Below are positions 10,883-20,262 of a DNA stretch of 64,000 nt, one piece after another. A program made the position numbers and the translations under genes. This stretch comes from Symsagittifera roscoffensis. Taxonomy: Eukaryota > Xenacoelomorpha > Acoela > Convolutidae. Each line of letters opens with the position of its first letter. Position 1 is the stretch's first letter. The stretch is taken from positions 97,023,705 through 97,087,704 of the forward strand of contig NC_087062.1 in assembly GCF_963678635.1 (NCBI RefSeq), written 5' to 3'. The notes beneath the pieces are model-generated. The model made no database searches. It had not been told where the DNA came from and saw only the letters and a list, made by a program, of their open reading frames with translations.

Positions 10883-11713
10883 CTACTGGATCCATTTGGA
10901 GAGGTTACTTGTCATTTTATCATTCTTTTCGGCTCTTATTAGGTCTGACAGCCTATATCTTGCCTTGACATGCTCCTTTAGCGCCATGATCTGTCCATTC
11001 ATCTCACCAGGGTTGTGGATGTCATCACTCAGCTTCACGCATATCATCCTTTTCACGATTTTCATATCATCTTCTGGCACCAGATTCGTTCTGACGTTTG
11101 AGTTGCATGATAATTCCCTGAATGGCTTCCTTGAAACCGCAATTTTCTCAAGTTCTTCACCACCTCGTATCTCCTGTACGTCCAGATTGTACGTTCCTGA
11201 AGATGGATCTGTCTGTAACTCCCTGTCGTGGTGCCTTGTCTTCTCTTCCGCCAATATCATGCACAGACTGTCTTGGTTTTCGCTGCTCTCATCCGAGTCT
11301 TCATCCCATTCTTCACGCTCCCCGGACAATTTTCCTTCTCCGGTTTCTTCTTCCGTGAACATGGAACACTCCCCGGACTCTTGACCTAGTCCCAGGTGTT
11401 CAGTATCTTCTTTGAACGTCACTTTCCTTTTCCTAACCTTGGTCTGCTCCAGAATGTTTTCGGGGATTTTGTCAACTAGTGACCGCACGACATCTTTGCT
11501 GTCAGTGACGCTTCCTCTTGAGGAGTCAGTATTGTTCACTGTTTCTTTTTTCCGAAGTATAGTGACTTCCGGTTCCTCTTGACCCTTCTCTTGGATCACG
11601 GGCTTCTCATCTAATAGTTTCTCGAGCAACCTCATTAAGTCATCACCTATCTGTGCAGTTCCTGCTTCTACCTGGTTAAGATCATAGCCTTTTGCCTTGA
11701 GCGTCTCCCTCAC
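10883..11713 (-). pseudogene. Element B linker between RNase H and integrase
   Basis: A charged Ser/Glu-rich segment without a recognised domain. It includes copies of the TGTCCGGGGAG motif (11318-11328, and 11369-11379 with one end base changed) that code for LSGE-like and GE residues. It ends with VKARYRLSDLIRAEKNDKMTSNL, which is conserved in A and C before the integrase zinc module. It is separated from the RT frame by a frameshift at 11713-11737. Confidence 0.7.
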
Positions 11714-11736
11714 GATCTTCGACTTTAGTATTATTT

Positions 11737-13391
11737 CTATCGAATCCTTCTGCTCTTCTTCAAGATGGTCTTTTCTGGAGGTTCTTTAGGTAATTCAGGA
11801 TGATCTTCAATCGGTTTGCCTGATTTGTCCAGCCATCTCGTGAGTGGAAGACTGTCATACGTTTCATTGTCCATGAAGGAGAAGCCATCTTTGATTTCAG
11901 GTCTGTCTGCCTCTCTTTGCTCTTGTCTCTCATAGAACTCCGTCTTCTTACTCAAGCTGTCGGCATTCTGAAGTTTATCTCGTGTTCTATGCTCAATTAT
12001 CATGTTGTATCCGTCCAGGCGAACTATCCACTTCCCAATGTAACTTTGGTCCATTGAGTACGTTTTCAGCCAGCTCAGTGCTCGATTGTCGACTCGCAAC
12101 TTGAATGGCTCACTGCCCAGGTATGCCCTGTATTTCTCGACAAAGGTAACCACCGCGAACATCTCTGCTTTCGGTGCTCCGTACTTCATTTCCGTGTCAC
12201 TCAGGACTTTGCTCCCGTACGCTATTGGTCTCAAGACTGTCTTCCCATTCCATTCCTGTTCTTGATGGAGAATTCCAGAAATCGCGACTACCGACGCATC
12301 CGTGTCCAGCACGTATATCCCTTTCTCAGTCGGCATGCCCAGTACTGGTGCCTCACATATCTCTTTCTTTATTCTCTGGAATGACTCTTCTGCTGCGTTG
12401 TTCCACGTGAACTTCTTGCCCTTGTGTCTCAATAATTGTTGCATCGGGTATACCTTGTCCGCATAGCCTTTGATGAACTCTCTATAATAGTTAGCGAAAC
12501 CCAGGAAGCTCATCAACTGGTGTTCTGTCTTCGGTGATTTCCAGGTTAGGACTGCTTCCACGGCGTCCGGATCAGGTCTCATGCCGTGCTTGTCTACCAT
12601 CCTGCCCAAGTATTTTATTGAGTCCTTGAGTATCTCGCACCTTGATGGTTTACATTTTAGCCCCGACCTTTTCATGCATGCGAACACTTCGTCAAGTCTC
12701 TCAATGTGGTCTTCCATTGTGGGCGTCGCTATTACCACGTCATCCACGTAGCACATTACCAGATTGCCATACTTCTTCGTCACGCCTATCAGCGCGTGTG
12801 CCATCAACCGCTGAAACGTGGCTGTGGCGTTGCAAAGTCCAAACGGCATCCGTTTCCATTGCAACAGACCGAACTCGCAGGCGAACCCTGTCTTCTCCTT
12901 GTCCTGCTTCCTTAGTGGTACCTGCCAAAAGGCCGAGCCTAAATCAAGAGTCGTAAAAAATTTTGCATCACCTAACTTCGAGAGGCTCTCATCAATCCTA
13001 GGTATGGGATAGGCATCCTTCACCGTGACGGAGTTCAGGTATCGAAAGTCACAACAAAACCTCAACTGGTCGCCTTTCTTTTTGGCCATCACTACTCCAC
13101 ACGCCCACGGTGACTTGGATGGTTCTATCATGTCATACTCTAGTAACGTCTCGATTTCTTTTCTACACGCCTCCGATTTGTGTGGGGTCATGCGCCTCGC
13201 CAACTCCCTGTGCGGTATCGCGTTCTCCTCAAGTTCTATTTCATGCTCAACAAAATTACAACCCCCGATATCCGCTTTATGCCTCGAAAAAACTTCTTCG
13301 TTCCGCTCTAGTACGTCCTTGATGGCTTCGAGCTGTTCATCCTTCAGTTTGCCCCTCAAATGTTCAATCTCCGGCAGAACCGGTTTATCAG
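11737..13391 (-). pseudogene. pol: Element B reverse transcriptase and RNase H (3' half of split pol)
   Basis: Continuation of 32897-34153. It contains FCCDFRYLNSV, LDLGSAFWQVPL, the catalytic MCYVDDVVIATPT, LGFANYYREFIKGYA, RNase H LDTDASVVAISG, AEMFAVVTFVEKY and LRVDNRALSWL. No break is seen inside this stretch. Upstream of 13391 the same frame runs by chance for 118 codons through the antisense strand of element C's LTR, so a predicted start at 13746 is an artefact. Confidence 0.9.
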
Positions 13392-13392
13392 T
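13389..13392. repeat. Target-site duplication CAGT, left copy (element C)
   Basis: CAGT precedes the left LTR and recurs immediately after the right LTR. The interrupted host, element B's pol, contains a single CAGT at this place. Because the LTR could begin with TG or G, a 3-bp reading (CAG) is also possible. A 4-bp duplication is within the range known for Ty3/Gypsy integrases. Confidence 0.8.
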
Positions 13393-14265
13393 GTGCCATT
13401 CTGCCAGATGACACAGCACAACCTTCCCGCGACAGAAAAAAGAGTGACTAAAGGCCTTATGAACAAAAAAGTGTTGCGACGGAGGGTCAGAATGTTCTAG
13501 AATTTTTATTTTTAAAATTTCGATTGGAAGAAGAACATTTCTGAGAAATAGAGAAAAGACGGCCATTTTGAATAAAAAGACGAAAATCAGAACCACGATA
13601 TAGATTGTGAAGAACAGTCGTGCAAGAAAATTACGGAGCCTCTTATCGTGGCAATAACACACGATAAGGACCTTAGCGACAGATATTTGTGGAGACGGAG
13701 GCTTCAGTGGGGGGAAGAGAAATACCACGGAACCCTCCCGGGACACGAAATATAGGAGATAAGAGTGTTATCTCAAGAAAATCACGGGAGCGGAGGCTTG
13801 GTCCCCCAGAGACTGTCTATGTGAAGGGACTGTATAAACTAACTTTAACAGCTGCTGTAATGTCCTAGATCTTAATTAACACCGATATTATTTGATATTA
13901 GGGACATGAGTAGATAAAAAAGGAAAGGGTCAATCCATCTCCAATGGATTTAATATAAAACTGTCACACAAAAACATATAAAAATAGGTTGTTCGAGCCG
14001 TGTTTTTAATGACAACCACGTAGTCTGAGGATCCGAGACTCAGCTATGTGGTTGTGTTCGCATGCAAACGAAAGCTGATCAAAAGTCGTTTGACTGATGG
14101 CCTAAAAATGGTAACTTTTTACTTTGCCCTAGACAGACCAGAAAATCAACTGGCAAGGTCGAGACGGTGAAAAACGAGTAGAATTAAGGTAACTGACGTC
14201 TGCCAGTCGTTAATAGGTACTTTTTCTACGCTCCGTCGCTGTGTGATATTTGGGCGAATGTTACA
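13393..14265 (+). repeat. Element C 5' LTR
   Basis: Direct repeat of 32025-32896. It begins (T)GTGCC and ends GTTACA. A TATA-like string, TATAAAAATA, starts at 13977 and may be the promoter. A 7-bp stem AATCCAT/ATGGATT (13932-13950) lies just before it and has counterparts in the LTRs of A and B. Differences from the 3' LTR are mostly single bases plus one short cluster near 13886-13906. On the minus strand the LTR is open for about 118 codons and fuses by chance with element B's RT frame. Confidence 0.92.
13932..13950 (+). promoter_or_regulatory. LTR hairpin AATCCAT-loop-ATGGATT (element C)
   Basis: A perfect 7-bp inverted repeat with a 5-nt loop, about 25 bp before a TATA-like string. Equivalents are in element B's LTR at 40387-40409 (9-bp stem TTGATCCAT/ATGGATCAA) and element A's LTR at 63526-63540 (6-bp stem TCCATC/GATGGA). 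In B and A, and roughly here, it lies about 310-335 bp from the 3' end of the LTR. Stem length and loop differ while pairing is kept. Function unknown. Confidence 0.6.
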
Positions 14266-14277
14266 TAGACGTTTTTA

Positions 14278-14293
14278 TGGCGCTCCTGGGTGG
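14278..14293 (+). other. Candidate primer-binding site, element C
   Basis: TGGCGCTCCTGGGTGG starts with the TGG expected of a sequence complementary to a tRNA CCA end. It lies 12 nt after the LTR. The same TGGCGC start and the same spacer end (GTTTTTA) occur next to the LTRs of A and B. I could not assign the tRNA. A primer site this far from the LTR is less usual than one within 0-5 nt. Confidence 0.6.
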
Positions 14294-16640
14294 GCCTGTT
14301 AAAGGCATGAAACCATCATGATCAGCAAGCGTTTCAGCGACGTACCCTCCGCTCCGGGCGTAAGCCCGAGTTAGAGGCCTTAATGACCGTTTTTGTACTA
14401 GGGGGAAGGTGCGTACCCTCCGTCTAGTACAATTTAGCTTTTTAACTTAGTTAACACCGAAAATTCCGGGGGCCGGAGGGTTAGGTGGGAAATCTAGAGC
14501 CCACTTGTCCTGAGGTCCCAGGACCAAAAACAATTAAAGAGAAAGCGTAAAACCAAATAAAAATAGTGTATAACCAAGAAAAAGCCAAAAATAAATTTAT
14601 TCAAAAACAAAAAAGTACAAAAAACAGTAAAAAATCCAAAAAAGACCAAAAACAGTAAAAAACATAAAGTGACAGTTTATATGTTATTTCCGGACGAGAT
14701 GTGATCTGACCTTCCTATTTGTTGTTGTTTCAGAATGATTTATATCGTTTCTGATAGAAAGATTGTGTGTTTTGGTGAAGGGTTGGGTACCCTCCCTCGA
14801 GTGTAATTTGAGTGTTTAAGCACGTTAATGGTGATTTTGCCGGTGACCGGAGGGTAGAGTGGCAAGCTGATCAACGTGTTCCACACTCAACAGGGACATC
14901 AAGGACAACATCCGCAACGACTGTTGGGTATCGTTGAAGTAAATTTAGTATCGTTCGGGTACTATTTCATTAAAACTTAAGTGGTGGGGGGCACGATTGG
15001 CGCGGTCCGATTGTATCCTCCATCGATTACAAATTTCCGAGTTAAGGGTCTTAATTCGGATATTTTGGTGCAAAGGAGGGTATAGTACTATTCATTAACG
15101 AGTATTAATAGATTATTATCCTTATTATATATTACTTATCTCTTATTTAGACCCAAGAAACACTCATTTTTTGTCGAAAATTACCAATTTTCGACCAAAC
15201 TGTAGACCCCCAAATTTTCGGACATCCGAGCTTTTCCGATAGGCAAAAAGCTTTTATATAGAGAGTAGCTACGTAGTTCGATCCCCTTTTCTAAAGAAAC
15301 CGCGTGAGCAAAGACTCAGAAGAAGTTAGAAAAACGAAAATTTTTCGATCAAAATTTTGATAATTTTCTGTATTTTGTCAATCTGTTTTGGGGATCGAGT
15401 TTTTGAGTTTTTAGAGTTAGAGCAATAAAATTTTTTGCGTTAGGAGCGTGCTAGCATAACGTGCTCGGTTACTAGAGAAATTTTTGGATAACCCTCCGAG
15501 TAGCTCCGTGGATAGAGCTAACGACTTAAGGTTTGGAAAAGGAAGGAATCGGAGGGTCCAAATTTGATAGTTTTTGGCCAAATTTTTGTTTATAAACCAA
15601 TTTTGGTCCGGTTTTTTGCGTTATTCCAGTGCCGTACAGGGCTGCTACGCTCATTTCAAGTATTTTTAGGCACTTTTGACCGGAATTGCGGAAAAAAAAG
15701 TCTTTCAGAACCTATATAGGTGGTGAAAAAAGGCCATTTTGACGAACGCGTTTTTGGCGATTTCTCAAAGACTAGTTATCCGATCGGGATAATTTTGGTA
15801 CCATAAGTCGACATTTTTGACCACTTTTCCGAATCGCAACCGTTTTTGGGTTGATTATTTCGGATAAGAACAATTTTTTAGAATTTGTTGGTTCGGAGGG
15901 TCCAAATCACGGGCAACCCTCCGAGCGGCAGAAAATTTTATCAAAACATCTTTTTATTTAACTGGGAAGGTTGACCGTGTCAGCCAATCTAGTTTTAAGT
16001 CAGGTAGACCGCTTTCAGAGGCTTTACTGCGGTGATATAACCCTTTTTCTTGATTTTGGGGGAACCCTCCGAAGTGACCCTCCGGAGTCAACTAAACCCT
16101 TTAGCAACTCTCCTTAGTGGAAAATTTCCACGAGATCACCCTAAGAAGTTGAAACAGCTCCCCCTAGAGCCCTTAGCTTGTTTTGACGCTTTTTGAAGCT
16201 AGTAGGAGAACCTTCTAAGCGAGATCAAAAAAATTTGAAAATTTTGGAAGTACCCTCTGAAATAACCCTCCGGAGCGTATTAAGCATCTTATTGACCCTC
16301 CTTAGTAAATTTAGGGGGACCCTCCGAAGTAACTTGGGTGATTAAGGTACCCTCCGAAGTGACTTGGGTCATCAAGGCACCCTCCGAGGTAACCCTCCGG
16401 AGTGTCTTAAACCTTCTAACGATCTTCCTTGTTAGAGACTTGAGTAAACTTTCTGTGGCAATTTGGGAAACGGAAAATATCCATTTAATTAGGATCATAT
16501 TAGGATATTAAGCGTGCTTATCAGGATCATAAGAACCCATTTTGACCCGGAAATTCGTGATCAACTTTGGATTCTATATTGGGTGTATTAGAAGTACCCG
16601 AACCAAATTTTTTTTTGATTGTGATTTTGGTTGTGTGGTT

Positions 16641-16760
16641 GCCTTGAGCTACTTAATAGGAGAGTTCGGGCAATCCGGGAACAAATAAAGGAAGACCTCG
16701 GTGGGTGTATTAGGTAAATACACACCCACTTGAGAAGAAAAATTGTTCCCTACTCTCGTG
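16641..16760 (+). promoter_or_regulatory. Structured leader repeat, copy 1
   Basis: First of two units about 185 bp apart. An initial imperfect hairpin (GCCTTGAGCT with AGTTCGGGC) is followed by a long hairpin. The outer stem is GGGAACAA (16677-16684) with TTGTTCCC (16743-16750). The inner stem is GTGGGTGT (16701-16708) with ACACCCAC (16722-16729). The related structures in copy 2 and in element A keep the pairing with different outer-stem bases. A retrotransposon RNA signal (packaging, translation or dimerisation) is an inference. Confidence 0.65.
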
Positions 16761-16825
16761 CACTTGGAGCAGTCCGAGTGTGGGAGAGCTTTTTCATAGA
16801 CTTTACGAATTTTCGATCAGAGGTT

Positions 16826-16940
16826 GCCTTGAGCTACTTAGTAGGACAGCTCGGGCAATCGCAGGACACCCAAGAGAAGACCTCGGTGGGTGTATTAGGC
16901 AGATACACACCCACTTGAGAAGACTGTGTCCTGGGCTTCG
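16826..16940 (+). promoter_or_regulatory. Structured leader repeat, copy 2
   Basis: Second unit with the same order of hairpins. The outer stem is CAGGACAC (16862-16869) with GTGTCCTG (16926-16933), unrelated in sequence to copy 1 but again perfectly paired. The inner GTGGGTGT/ACACCCAC stem is the same. The first hairpin is GCCTTGAGCT with AGCTCGGGC. Confidence 0.65.
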
Positions 16941-17349
16941 TTCTATCGGATCGTTCCGATTGGGGGAAGTCTTTTTCTTTAAGACTAAGTTTTATTTATC
17001 TATTTCTGAATCATCACTGCTTTTATTAAAGATTGTTTAATTTTAAGGTCGCTGTCACCTGTAAGATATTCTTATCTGATTATCGATTGTGTTTTGTGTG
17101 TCGAATTTATCTTGTGGAAACTTAGTGATACTGTTATACTATACATCCGGGTTGAGTTAGCATTATATCAATACTGGGTAGACCCTGTGTGTAACTTTAG
17201 CTGAGTCACTAGTTTAGTCGTGAGAGATCTAAGAGAGATTTTGATACTGACGGAATCGAGTAGGCAGCGTTAAGTGATTTAACTAAATCTTGTTTGTGGT
17301 ACGTTTGCATTGCCATCAAATTACGAATACTTTCATTTTGTTAAAAACT

Positions 17350-20262
17350 ATGCAGCGCAGGGACTCACTAGGATCGAGCACTAAAATTCCCAGGCTAAGC
17401 AAGGGAAGCACGCGGAAGTTTAGAACTAAGCGTAGCCAAACCTCGTTTAGCAGCGCTTCCGACGCGTTTGCTGAAGACGAATCGACTAAAGGTCAACCTG
17501 ATCTTTCAGTGAGCGAAATGAAACTAAGGAGCGAGAAAAACCTCGATGGCAATCAAAGGCGGAGCGCCGAGGCCGAGCCTGCGAGCGAAACGCTGGTGGA
17601 TCCCTTTGACGAAGGGGAGCGAACGCTCATTCGACCCGACTTTGAGCCAGACGAGGTCCTCGAACGAGAGGAAGTCGAGAGGACAGAGGAGACCTCGGAG
17701 CGTCCCGAGGTCGAACCTCGGGAGGAAGTGTTGTACAGGGGAATGTCCAAATCAGACACTAAGAGCTATAAATGGAGAAAGGAACATTCACATCCGACAA
17801 GTGTACACTCATCTTTGGCCAAACAGAGCAACAACGCGATGATGTCGAGTATGAGTCCGAGTGAAGAGCAGGCGTTCTCGAAGGCAAAGAAAAGTTGGAA
17901 GTCTTTGTACGATGAACGCGTGACGTCGCTACCAGCCGGAGGTCTATCCTCTAGTTACGACCAACCGGAAATAACCCATCCAGATGTGAACTTCACCGCG
18001 TGCCCAAGGAACGACATGAGCAGGGAGGCGTCTTCTGCCTCGCTGACCAGGCCTATGTCGGATGGGATAACGATGGGAGCATCATCAACGTTTGACAGAC
18101 TAATGACGTCAATGCACAAGCAAAAGGGCGGTGGGTCATCGAATACTAGGCTACCGCCGCAGCTGACCTCGTCTTCTCTGGGGCTAACCCCGCCACTGGG
18201 GGCAGCTGGTGAGATAAGTGATATGTTCGCTGTTGTGATGAATGGCCTGGATGAATTGAGGCGGGACATGACTAAGAAGATAGATCAAGTTGGCGAGAGA
18301 GCTCACCATGGTCGAGAGAGTTTGAAAGATGAGCTAACGCACGTGAAGTCGCAGGCGAGGTTTGATCAGGCTCAATTGATTCGTAACACCGATCAATGCC
18401 TGGCTGAAAGCTTGGCACAGGCAAATAAAGAGTCGGAGGAAAGAGAGGCAAGGATGACAAGAGAGATCGAGCGATTACTGAATGATCATGATAACACCTA
18501 CGCCCAAACGATGACTAGCCTGGAAAAGAGGTTGGACGTCAAATCTGACTTGATGATGCGGAAGCTTGACGCGATCCTGAATGGGAGTAGTTGGCAGGAG
18601 CATTCCAACTCAAGGGAGCGCTCACGCCACGCGAATGCTGGAGATGGTACGGGCAACAGTGCCAGAGCCCAGCAAGGCTCGAGAACGAACTACGAACATA
18701 GAAACAAGGAGTGGCCAAGGGCAGCCCCGCAGAGGCCTGGCTGGACGAATCCAGTCCCGCCGGAGGCAGATGCCACCCCGGAGACAAGATTGCCAACCGT
18801 GCCACAAGTCAGTTCAGTACCAGATCTGACTACAGTCTCACAAGACACAACGATGTATGCCTCGATGTTTGAGCCTCTGAACAGATCTCTTGAAACATTC
18901 ATCACCAAGCTCTCGAAGTCAACCGAGAGAGGAGAGAGGTCAAGAAGAACACTGAAAAAGCCGAAGTCATATAAAGACGAGTCAGATGGCTGCATTGATA
19001 CTTGGATAGAGGTGATGAAGTTACACTTTGAGGAAGAGAATCTCTCCAAGAAACAAGAGTGCAGCGCGCTGACGAGCAACCTGGAGGGTACTGCATTAAA
19101 TTGTGTAATGGCGAAAAGAGCCAATGAGAGAGACAGCGCTCGCAAGATATTCGACATCCTGCTGAATCGTTTCGGCTCTGGAGTACAAGGGCACCAGGCC
19201 ATGGTGAAGTTCGAGAAGAGACGTCAGAGAGATGAAGAATCAATAGATAAATTCTTGGACGACCTTGAATTGCTCAGGAGGAGGAGCAACCCGGATGAGA
19301 GAATATCCGAGCGAAACTTGGCGATCGCTTCGAAGTTCATGGATGGAGTAAGGAGTGAGGAGTTGAAGACGATGTTGGCCACTCACTTCACCCTGTCACT
19401 TGACCAGGTACCCACGCCCGACGACTTGCGTATGAAGTCACGCGAGTATTTACTCATAAAACCGAGGGCGCAAAACCGTTACAGCAATTATGGCAACTAT
19501 AGCGGGACAAACACTGGTGCGAATTCCAGTTGGTACAAACCTCGCGATGACATGGACAAGAGGAGGTCGTGTGCGAATTGTGGTTCGATGGACCATCACG
19601 TTTCTGTGTGTTCTGCATACAAACAGAACATGAAGGCCATAGGCTACTTTCTCGAGGACGCTGACGCGACCGACGAGGATCATGAAGAGTACGTGAGAGG
19701 GCTCATCATGAAATATGGTCCGAGGTGTTTCTTCTGTAATTTGGAGGGACAGTTCAAGTTGGATTGTACTCAATTTTGGGACGCAGTAGCGGACGCGAAA
19801 CATCCCCGCCACGAAGAGGCGCTTTCGGGTGTCAAGGCCAGTCGAGCACGTCTGATGAACGAGGCTGAATCTCGGAAAAAGGAGACGACACCGAGCACTT
19901 TCACGACCAAAAAGGTTAAGACATGGCCTGATGAGGTGGTAGCCTCGAACCTCGAAACAGAGTCGTCTAGCCCACTCAAGGTGGATTACGGCCTGGCGGC
20001 AAGGACAGCTCTGCAGAATGTCAAAAAGGACCTAGCCACGAAAGAAGTGGAGCAATGGGTAAGATCGGAGCTGGAGAGCACAGATCTTCGGGAAAGTCTT
20101 AATGTCCTGGGTAAAACGACAAAAGCAGAAGACAAAGAGGAACCCAAGAAACAGGGACTAAAACTGAACGTTATATCTGGCAAGACTTTCGGCATGACGA
20201 AGGCGGGGACCAAAATAATGTCCATCATCTCAGCGCAGGGCACCAGCTGGTCAAGAACTTGA
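17350..20262 (+). CDS. gag: Element C gag (capsid and nucleocapsid), about 970 aa
   Basis: Structural protein of the retrotransposon particle. The start at 17350 (MQRRDSLG) is chosen because elements A and B begin gag with a similar short basic leader; the frame is open upstream to 17290. Residues 1-400 are charged and low-complexity with coiled-coil-like stretches. Residues about 545-650 form the capsid-like core (DGCIDTWIEVMKLHFEEE, then LLNRFGSGVQGHQAM, then IDKFLDDLELLRRRS). Two nucleocapsid knuckles follow: C741-X2-C-X4-H-X4-C754 is complete. The second, C793 to C806, has Gln at the His position (801), whereas A and B keep His there. The frame ends in TGA at 20262, overlapping the protease frame, which lies at -1. 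Confidence 0.88.
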   Translation: MQRRDSLGSSTKIPRLSKGSTRKFRTKRSQTSFSSASDAFAEDESTKGQPDLSVSEMKLRSEKNLDGNQRRSAEAEPASETLVDPFDEGERTLIRPDFEPDEVLEREEVERTEETSERPEVEPREEVLYRGMSKSDTKSYKWRKEHSHPTSVHSSLAKQSNNAMMSSMSPSEEQAFSKAKKSWKSLYDERVTSLPAGGLSSSYDQPEITHPDVNFTACPRNDMSREASSASLTRPMSDGITMGASSTFDRLMTSMHKQKGGGSSNTRLPPQLTSSSLGLTPPLGAAGEISDMFAVVMNGLDELRRDMTKKIDQVGERAHHGRESLKDELTHVKSQARFDQAQLIRNTDQCLAESLAQANKESEEREARMTREIERLLNDHDNTYAQTMTSLEKRLDVKSDLMMRKLDAILNGSSWQEHSNSRERSRHANAGDGTGNSARAQQGSRTNYEHRNKEWPRAAPQRPGWTNPVPPEADATPETRLPTVPQVSSVPDLTTVSQDTTMYASMFEPLNRSLETFITKLSKSTERGERSRRTLKKPKSYKDESDGCIDTWIEVMKLHFEEENLSKKQECSALTSNLEGTALNCVMAKRANERDSARKIFDILLNRFGSGVQGHQAMVKFEKRRQRDEESIDKFLDDLELLRRRSNPDERISERNLAIASKFMDGVRSEELKTMLATHFTLSLDQVPTPDDLRMKSREYLLIKPRAQNRYSNYGNYSGTNTGANSSWYKPRDDMDKRRSCANCGSMDHHVSVCSAYKQNMKAIGYFLEDADATDEDHEEYVRGLIMKYGPRCFFCNLEGQFKLDCTQFWDAVADAKHPRHEEALSGVKASRARLMNEAESRKKETTPSTFTTKKVKTWPDEVVASNLETESSSPLKVDYGLAARTALQNVKKDLATKEVEQWVRSELESTDLRESLNVLGKTTKAEDKEEPKKQGLKLNVISGKTFGMTKAGTKIMSIISAQGTSWSRT

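Larger units (their letters stand above)
14294..17349 (+). other. Element C 5' leader (about 3 kb, no gene)
   Basis: No long reading frame of coding character is seen. I count about 15 copies of CCCTCCG or its complement CGGAGGG between 14340 and 16400, several as CCCTCCGGAG. A cluster at 16060-16410 alternates CCTCCGAAGTGAC-like and CCTCCGGAGT-like units. The core CCTCCGGAGG is self-complementary, so copies can pair with one another. The last third (16641-16997) carries two structured direct repeats described separately. Gag begins at 17350. Confidence 0.7.

Noticed and set aside
13392-13746. Hydrophobic antisense reading frame in C's LTR that fuses to B's RT frame (also 31911-32360)
   Set aside because: It lies on the opposite strand of the LTR, occurs because the LTR has no stop in that frame, and joins B's pol only through the insertion. 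No independent support for a protein.
16289-16498. Repetitive 69-codon minus-strand frame with VTSEG repeats
   Set aside because: Produced by the CCTCCGAAGTGAC motif array in C's leader.
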